In this document: piece by piece, positions 57,746-64,000 of the stretch | Position numbering within the stretch: position 1 is the stretch's first letter | Layout of the letters: the number at the start of each line of letters is the position of its first letter | Assembly: GCF_015832195.1 (NCBI RefSeq) | Contig: NC_052020.1 | Location: 9,492,254-9,556,253, forward strand | From: Motacilla alba alba | Lineage: Eukaryota > Chordata > Aves > Passeriformes > Motacillidae | Direction of reading: 5' to 3' | DNA length: 64,000 bases | Made by a program: the position numbers and the translations under genes | Notes under the pieces: model-generated | What the model was told of the DNA's origin: nothing | Seen by the model: only the letters and a program-made list of their open reading frames with translations | The model's database searches: none

Positions 57746-59911
57746 GATGCCCGGAGTGAGGCAGGAGTTGGGGGTCCCCACGAAGTGGGAGTTGGGGATA
57801 CTGGGGTCCCCGAGGGGCAGGGGACAGCAGGACCTTGGGGTGCTGGCAGACCCCCGGGACAGGCACCCAGAGAAATTTGGGATGTCCTCAAGCCCAGCCG
57901 GGGGTGCAGGACAGGCTGTGGCATGTGGGGTGACCCTGGACAGGGGTCCCAGTGGGAGGTGGGGGTGTCCTGCGCCCCTCCTTCGGGATTAGGCGGCGCG
58001 ACGCCATGGGCGCCGGGCACTAAGAGGCTTTGTCAGCCCCGCGGTCGGTGCCGCCTTGTCCCGGGAATGCCGTGACACGGGGACCCCCGTGGTGCCGAGC
58101 CCCCCGAGTCCCCGCGGGCGGGAGCGCCGGCGCCCAGCCCGTGCCCGCCGGGCAGCGGCGGTGCCAGCCGGGGCCGGGAGCGACGGCCGCGGCAGCTGCG
58201 CCGGAGCCGGCGGCGACCTCCCCGCTCCCAAGGCCGCTGGGATTCTGGAAAATGCCTGGAAATAGTGAACCGCCTGCCCTTATATGGCTCCGGCGGGCTG
58301 GCGCGTCGCGGCCCCTCTCCCGGCGTGCCGTGCCGTGCCGGGCCGGGATCCTGGGAAAACGCCGTGGGCTGTGCCTCGCGCCCCAACTCCCGCGCTGGAA
58401 TGCGCAACGGGGCCGGCCATCCCACGGTGGGGAGAAAATCCCACCTCCCTCCCGCCGGCCCGGCACCACAAACCCGGCGCCTGCCTCAGTTTCCCCCAGC
58501 GGGGAGTTTTGGGGAGCCACCGGAGCCCCCTGTTCGGCACTCCAGGGAGATCGCCCGTCCTGCGTGGCGGGGGTGGGGAGGGTCGGGGGCGTGAAGGTCA
58601 CAGCTAATCCCGCCCGGAGCAACGGGAGCGGGAGGGCTCTGGGCAGCCGCGTGCCCACCGAGGTGATACTGGGGGGGGTAAGAGGATCAACCCCCCCGAT
58701 CACCGGGGCGGGATGACGGTGGCCGACGGGCCCAGGAGAGTGGCCGCGGTGCCGGTGACGTGAGACCGGCGCCGTAATCCCGGTGTTGTGAGCGGATTAG
58801 GATCGCCGGGGGTGGCCTTCGGGGACGAGCTGCGGTAGCCACAAATCCCCGCCCGGGTGTCATGTGGGGGAGCCCCTGTCTGGTCCCCTCGTTCCACCTG
58901 GGGGGTTTTCTTTTGTCCCGCCGGCAGGGTGGGATAAGGGTCGGACACTGCCGGGAGGGATGCTCGGGGTCTACTGTCTCTGGTGTCACCGGCTGGGTGA
59001 CCCCCCCGGGGTCGAGGTGACCCTGACCCCGGGTCACCCCATGCCCGTAGGGGTGATGAATTTGGGGGCTGGGGCAGCTGCTCCCCAGATCACCCTGATC
59101 TGGGTGCCCGGGAGGTGCCCCAAGGCACGGTTGGATGTGCCAGTACCCAGAGCTCCGGGCTGTGGCACCGCTGGGGACATGGGCCCGAACCCCAGTGGGG
59201 AGGCACTGCGGTGGCCTTTTGGGGGGCTCCTGGCGTGCTCGGGGAAGCCCCGGGGAGGGCGGTGGCTGGATGGCGGCCACGCGGCACGGTGGGTGTGGGG
59301 AAGCGGCGGCGGGAACCGGCCTGACCGGTTCGGTGCCGGCACCGGGGGTGCCGGGGGGCTCGGGCGGCCACGCCGCGGGCGCAGCACGTGGCCCAGCTCA
59401 AGGTCACTGTCCCCAGGGCCAGCCGCCGCGGTGACCGGGCTCAGTGGCCTCGACACTCCCACACGCTTTGCCACTGGCCGCTGTTTTCTTTCTGTCTGTC
59501 CCGAGCGTGTTTGTGGCGCTGAGCGGTTTCGGTGGCACGGGAGGATCCCGGTGGCACCGGTGGTCCGGAAGGGCGAGCCGGCGCTGAGCTCACCTGGAAG
59601 GTGTCCCGCGGGCGCGGCGGTGACGCACGGCCCCGGTGGGTGGGGGCAGAGGCGCTCGTCCCACCCGGTCCCAGCGCGGTCCCCGGGTCTGGGATGAGGA
59701 GGGGCTGGACTCGCAAATCTCAGCGTTGCTGGGCTGTGCAGAGGCTCCGTTGTGCTGTACTCAGGGATTTTTGGGGTCGGGGGATGCTAGCACCCCTTGG
59801 CATTGAGGGCTTGGCCCTCAGGACTCCTAGTCAGTGTGAACTCCCTTGGTGCCACACGCCACCTGTATTTGGGGGCTCTCCGCACCCCCTAACCCACCAT
59901 TCTCCCCCCAG
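57746..59911. other. PLEKHG3 putative intron 1, remaining part
   Basis: GC-rich throughout, dense in CpG near 58030-58400 and 59250-59450. I find no exon, RNA gene or interspersed repeat. The stretch 58200-58330 includes a TATA-like TTATATGG and could hold an alternative promoter. Confidence 0.4.
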
Positions 59912-59949
59912 AGCCGCCCTGTGCCCCACTGGTGCCGGGGGATGCCGGG

Positions 59950-62900
59950 ATGCCGGTGCCTGCGTGCCCGCAGCGCCCTGCCCTGAGCCCGGAGCCCGGC
60001 TGTGCCATGGAGGATCCGCCCGGCACCAGAACTGAGGCCTGGGCCGAGGGGCTCCATAACGCCAACAACAACGCGTCCCCGGGGGGGTGGCCCGGTGCCC
60101 GCGGTGGGCACCCCCTGGCAGCTTTCGGGGGTCCCGGGGCCAAGCCCAGCTACCTGGACCGCGTGGTGCAGGAGATCGTGGAGTCAGAGCGCACCTACGC
60201 CCGCGACCTGCGCAGCATCGTGGAGGTGGGTGCCGGGGGCACGTGGGGGCACACCCCTTAGACACGGTGTGGGGTCTAGGGGTGCGATGGTGACACCGTG
60301 GGTGCCCGGCAGGGTTACCTGGGCAAGATCATCGACGCAGAGGAGCCGGTGCTGCGACCGGAGCAGGTCAGCGCGCTCTTCGGGAACATCGAGGACATCT
60401 ACGAGCTCAGCAGGTGGGGGAGCAGGTGCCACTGGGAGGTGACAGAGGTCTGTCCTCTCCCTGTCCCATGGCTGTGTGGGGGCTGTGGTCACCCTGTCCT
60501 CTCTGTGCCCCCCAGCACCCTCCTGCAGAATCTGGAGAGCTGCGCCAATGACCCCGTGGCTGTGGCCGTGTGCTTTGTCACCCGGGTAAGGGCACAGGCA
60601 GCCTTGTGGGGACACCAGGGGGGACGTGTGGTCATACCAGGCTCTCACTGTGTTTCCTGTACCTGCAGAGCCAGGAATTTGCCATCTACACCCAGTACTG
60701 CAACAACTACCCCAGGTGGGTAGGGGCACAGCTGTGTGAGCAGGGAGGTGGGCAGGGGGCACAAGGGTGGGCAGGGACCTGAGCCCCCTCCCTGCCCGCA
60801 GCTCGGTGGCAGCACTGACCGAGTGCATGAGGAGCAAGGTCCAGGCACGGTTCCTGCGGGAATGCCAGGAGCGGCTGCGCCACGCGCTGCCCCTCGGGGC
60901 CTACCTGCTTAAGCCTGTCCAGAGGATCCTCAAGTACCACCTGCTGCTCCAGGTGAGCGCCTGGCGCCCGGCAAGGCACGGTGTGGGCACCTGCTGTGGT
61001 GTGGTGGCACAGCCTGGGGTGGCACAGGGAGGGGCTGTGGGCATCTGGCCTCGCCCAGCTACCTGGGGTGGCACAGGGATATGGCTTGGGTGCCTGGAGC
61101 AGTCCAGGCACCTGGCACGGCACATTCCCATGTCCTGATGCCACGTGCTGTGCCCAGGAGATCGCCAGGCACTTCGAGCACAAGGCGGGGGACGACTACG
61201 AGCTGGTGCTGGAGGCCATCGACACCATGACCTGTGTGGCCTGGTACATCAATGACATGAAGCGCAAGCACGAGCACGCCATCCGCCAGCAGGTGGGGAG
61301 GGGGGGGACACCAGGGAGACACCACAGGGGGACTGGGTGGCACCAGGTGGCACGAGATGGGTGCTGTGGCAGGCGTGCTGATGCCCCTGTGTCTGTGCAG
61401 GAGATCCAGTCTCTGCTGCTGGGCTGGAAGGGGCCGGACCTGACGAGCTACGGGGAGCTGGTGCTGGAGGGCACATTTCGGGCACAGCGGGTGCGCCACG
61501 ACCGTGCCCTCTTCCTCTTCGACAAGGCCCTGCTCATCACCAAGCGCCGTGGTGACCACTACGTCTACAAGAGCCACATCCCGGTGCGGGATAAGGACAG
61601 GAGGCTGTGAGGGTGGCAGGAGTGGGGAGCCCACTGGGTGCCAGGGATTCCTGTGGATGCTCGGGATGGAGGGACAGGGTGGGTGCCAGGAACTGCAGTG
61701 AGTGCTGGGGTTGGGGGAACTGGGGAATGCTGGGAACAGGGGAGCCCAATGAGGTCCAGGGACACCGGTGGGTGCTGGGGTGGGAATTTCCTGGGATGCT
61801 GATGCCTCTCCCGGCAGTGCTCCTCGCTGATGCTGATTGAGAGCACGCGGGACTCGCTGTGCTTCAGCCTGGCACACTACAAGCATGGCAAGCAGCAGCA
61901 CAGCCTGCAGGTAGGGGTGCATGGGGTGGGGGACACCCTGGAGACACACCCCGGAACCCCCTGCCCGACCCCACCGCCCTCCCTGTGCCCCTCAGGCCAA
62001 GAGCGTGGAGGAGAAGCGTGTGTGGACTCATCACATCAAGCGGCTCATCCTGGAGAACCACCATGCCACCATCCCCCAAAAGGTGAGCTTGGTGGGGAGG
62101 GCACCTCAGTGACACAGGGACCTCCTGGCACGGGAAGGGGGAGCAGCTGTACCTCACCTTTGCCAATTTCTCTCCATCCTCCCTCCACCCAGGCTAAGGA
62201 AGCCATCCTGGAGATGGACCTGTTCTGTAAGTGCCACTAGTGTCCTATCATTCCCTCTCTGCCCTACTCCTACCCCTCCATTTTCCCTGGTGTCACTCCC
62301 TGTCCCCACAGATCCCCCACGCCTGCCCCGCTGCAGCCCTGAGCGCCTGAAGAAGAGCTGGTCCTGCCAGCCCCTGGGTGACGCTGCCACCGAGCCACTG
62401 CAGGGACGCCGGCAGTCTGGTGAGAGCCACGTGTCACCAGTGTTCCTGCTGTCCTGTGTGTTCCCACCGTGCTCCCCCTCTGCCACCCCTTCACCAGGGC
62501 CCAGCTGTGGCTGGGTGACACCAATGCCTGTAGGGAGGGTGGCACTGGGTGCTGATGGTGCCCTGTCCCTGTTCCCACAGAGCCCTTCCAGCACCAGGGT
62601 CACACGGAGACGCTGCTGGAGCGGCTGCAGGGACACGGGGGGCGCAGGCAGTCGGGTGTGGAGAGCAGACGGGATCAGGGGGCTCGGGGTGCTGATGAGT
62701 TGGGGGACAGGGGGGTGATGCCACTATCACCTCCCGTCCCCCCAGAGCCCACCAAGCACAACCTGTGGCACCTGGGCGAGCAAGGTGAGGTGGCACGGCC
62801 GCGGCACCGGTGTGGCAGGCAGAGGGGTGGTTGGGGGCCACGGGGGGAATTTTGGGTGCTCCCTGCACTAATCTCTGCTTTTCTCTGTCCCGGCTGGCAG

Positions 62901-64000
62901 GGCTGAAGGTAAGGCCGGGTGTGGTGGTTTGGGGTGCCCAGTCCCTCCAGCCCTGGCATGGGCGCTGAGCCTGGCGCTCACCCCCACACAGAACACCGGC
63001 AGCGACGGGGAGCTCCTAGAAGTGGGGGAACCACACCAGCACCCCAGAGCATGGGCAGCAGTTGAGGGCATGGTGGCGGAGGAAGAGGAGGAGGAGGAAC
63101 AGGAGGCTTTGGGCAAGGCCTGCCAGGAGGAGCTGTCAGGGTCCAGGGAGCCCATGGAGGAGCAGGTACCTACACCAGCCCTTCAAACCCCGGGAGGGTA
63201 TGCAGAGCACCCCAAATCACTTCTGGGGGACTCCCACTTCACTCCTGGGGTACTCTGCCTCAGTACCGGGACATCTCACACCATCCAGGGCACCCCATGT
63301 TGCTCTCAGTGTCCCCTCCCAGGGCCCCATGGCTTGGCTGGGATTTAACCTGCTCGGAGCATCTGGGTGACCCCCCAGCTCATGACTCCCCATATTTGTC
63401 TTGCCCAGGCTGGGGAACACCCATGGGTGCTGGAGGGACCCAAGCGGCCGAGCAGCTGGGGGGCCAGGGAGCTGTGAGAAGGTCAGTGTGACCCCCCGGC
63501 CCCCACCAGGGAGTGCCCAGGGGCCCAGCACCCACACCCCTAACAGCAGTGCTGGGGAGCACCCCAAGGTCCCCAAATCCCCATCCCTGGTGGGGACCCT
63601 GGCGCTGCCCAGTGGGGACAGGGAACCGGAGCACGCTGCGGAGGATTTGCAGGTGTTGAGCAGCGAGGAGGAAGAGGAGGAGGAGGAGGGGGAAGGAGCC
63701 GCCAGCATCCTGCCACCCTCAGTGCTGGACCAGGCCAGCGTCATCGCTGAGCGGTTTGGCGGCGGCAGCAGCTTGTCCCGAAGGAGCAGCCTGGCGCTGG
63801 AGGGGACCCTGGGACGCACCCCCAGCCATGGTGGCAGCACCCTCAGCCTGGATGGGGGCCCCCCGCTCGAATCTGCGGAGCCCGGGGAGTCCCGCAGTGC
63901 CATCCCCTCGCCCGAGCCCTTCATCAGAGCCCGCCGGGAATCGCTGCTCTCCAACCGGGACCGCCTGCTCCTCGACAAGATCAAGAGCTACTATGGCCAT
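59950..64000 (+). CDS. PLEKHG3: Pleckstrin homology and RhoGEF domain protein G3, 5' part (runs off the window)
   Basis: Seventeen coding exons visible: 59950-60225, 60313-60413, 60516-60585, 60669-60715, 60802-60952, 61158-61292, 61401-61583, 61818-61910, 61996-62082, 62193-62226, 62312-62419, 62581-62655, 62746-62784, 62901-62908, 62992-63165, 63409-63473, 63547-64000+; 700 codons, last exon open at the edge. The start MPVPAC resembles the human MPV start. A Dbl-homology domain covers about residues 68-250 ([38 protein letters not shown] in the form [14 protein letters not shown]), followed by a PH domain at about 275-375 ([27 protein letters not shown]). After that come [13 protein letters not shown] and [13 protein letters not shown], diagnostic of PLEKHG3 over PLEKHG1/2. 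It activates Rac/Cdc42 and binds actin at the leading edge. Exon 14 is an 8-nt microexon; exon 12 is a phase-neutral cassette. Confidence 0.92.

Noticed and set aside
57046..58020. 324-codon minus-strand and 269-codon plus-strand open frames
   Set aside because: Both follow the GC-rich minisatellite in PLEKHG3 intron 1 and the promoter; repeated units give repeated residues.

Overview
This window is vertebrate nuclear DNA, almost certainly from a bird. It is gene-dense and GC-rich, introns are short, exons carry clean GT-AG borders, and the interspersed repeats are CR1 LINE fragments (the typical avian repeat) plus one LTR retroelement. No prokaryotic, plasmid or phage feature is present. I rebuilt nine protein-coding genes exon by exon; where I assign exons, the reading phases agree across the splice junctions (one gene, NUDT8, needs a one-base correction).

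Layout, left to right: CDK2AP2 (minus, 464-1215), CABP2 (minus, 2684-3866), NDUFV1 (plus, 4918-7177), NUDT8 (minus, 7712-9295), MTCH2 (minus, 10306-13166), AGBL2 (minus, 13631-17292), FNBP4 (minus, 18387-28613), NUP160 (minus, 29918-55928) and the 5' part of PLEKHG3 (plus, 59950 to beyond 64000). The first four match the human 11q13.2 neighbourhood, the next four the human 11p11.2 block in conserved order, and PLEKHG3 is on human 14q23, so the window joins three human synteny blocks.

Functionally these are mostly housekeeping genes. NDUFV1 is the NADH-oxidising subunit of complex I; NUDT8 and MTCH2 are mitochondrial; NUP160 is a scaffold nucleoporin; FNBP4 has two WW domains; AGBL2 is a tubulin deglutamylase; CDK2AP2 is a small cell-cycle and chromatin regulator; CABP2 is a neuronal calcium sensor; PLEKHG3 is a Rho guanine nucleotide exchange factor. 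They do not form an operon-like pathway. Promoters are CpG-island type, several with perfect CRE palindromes.

Non-coding content: at least fifteen CR1 fragments, two of which appear to supply the polypyrimidine tract of a constitutive exon (NDUFV1 exon 6, NUP160 exon 3); an approximately 2.4 kb deleted endogenous retrovirus with two LTRs, a tRNA-Trp-type primer site and a polypurine tract in NUP160 intron 5; a 34-bp minisatellite between FNBP4 and NUP160; a 300-nt polypurine tract in MTCH2; and other GC-rich minisatellites. NUP160 intron 19 carries textbook U12-type signals. I found no evidence of a wholly new biological system; the points of interest are gene-structure oddities.
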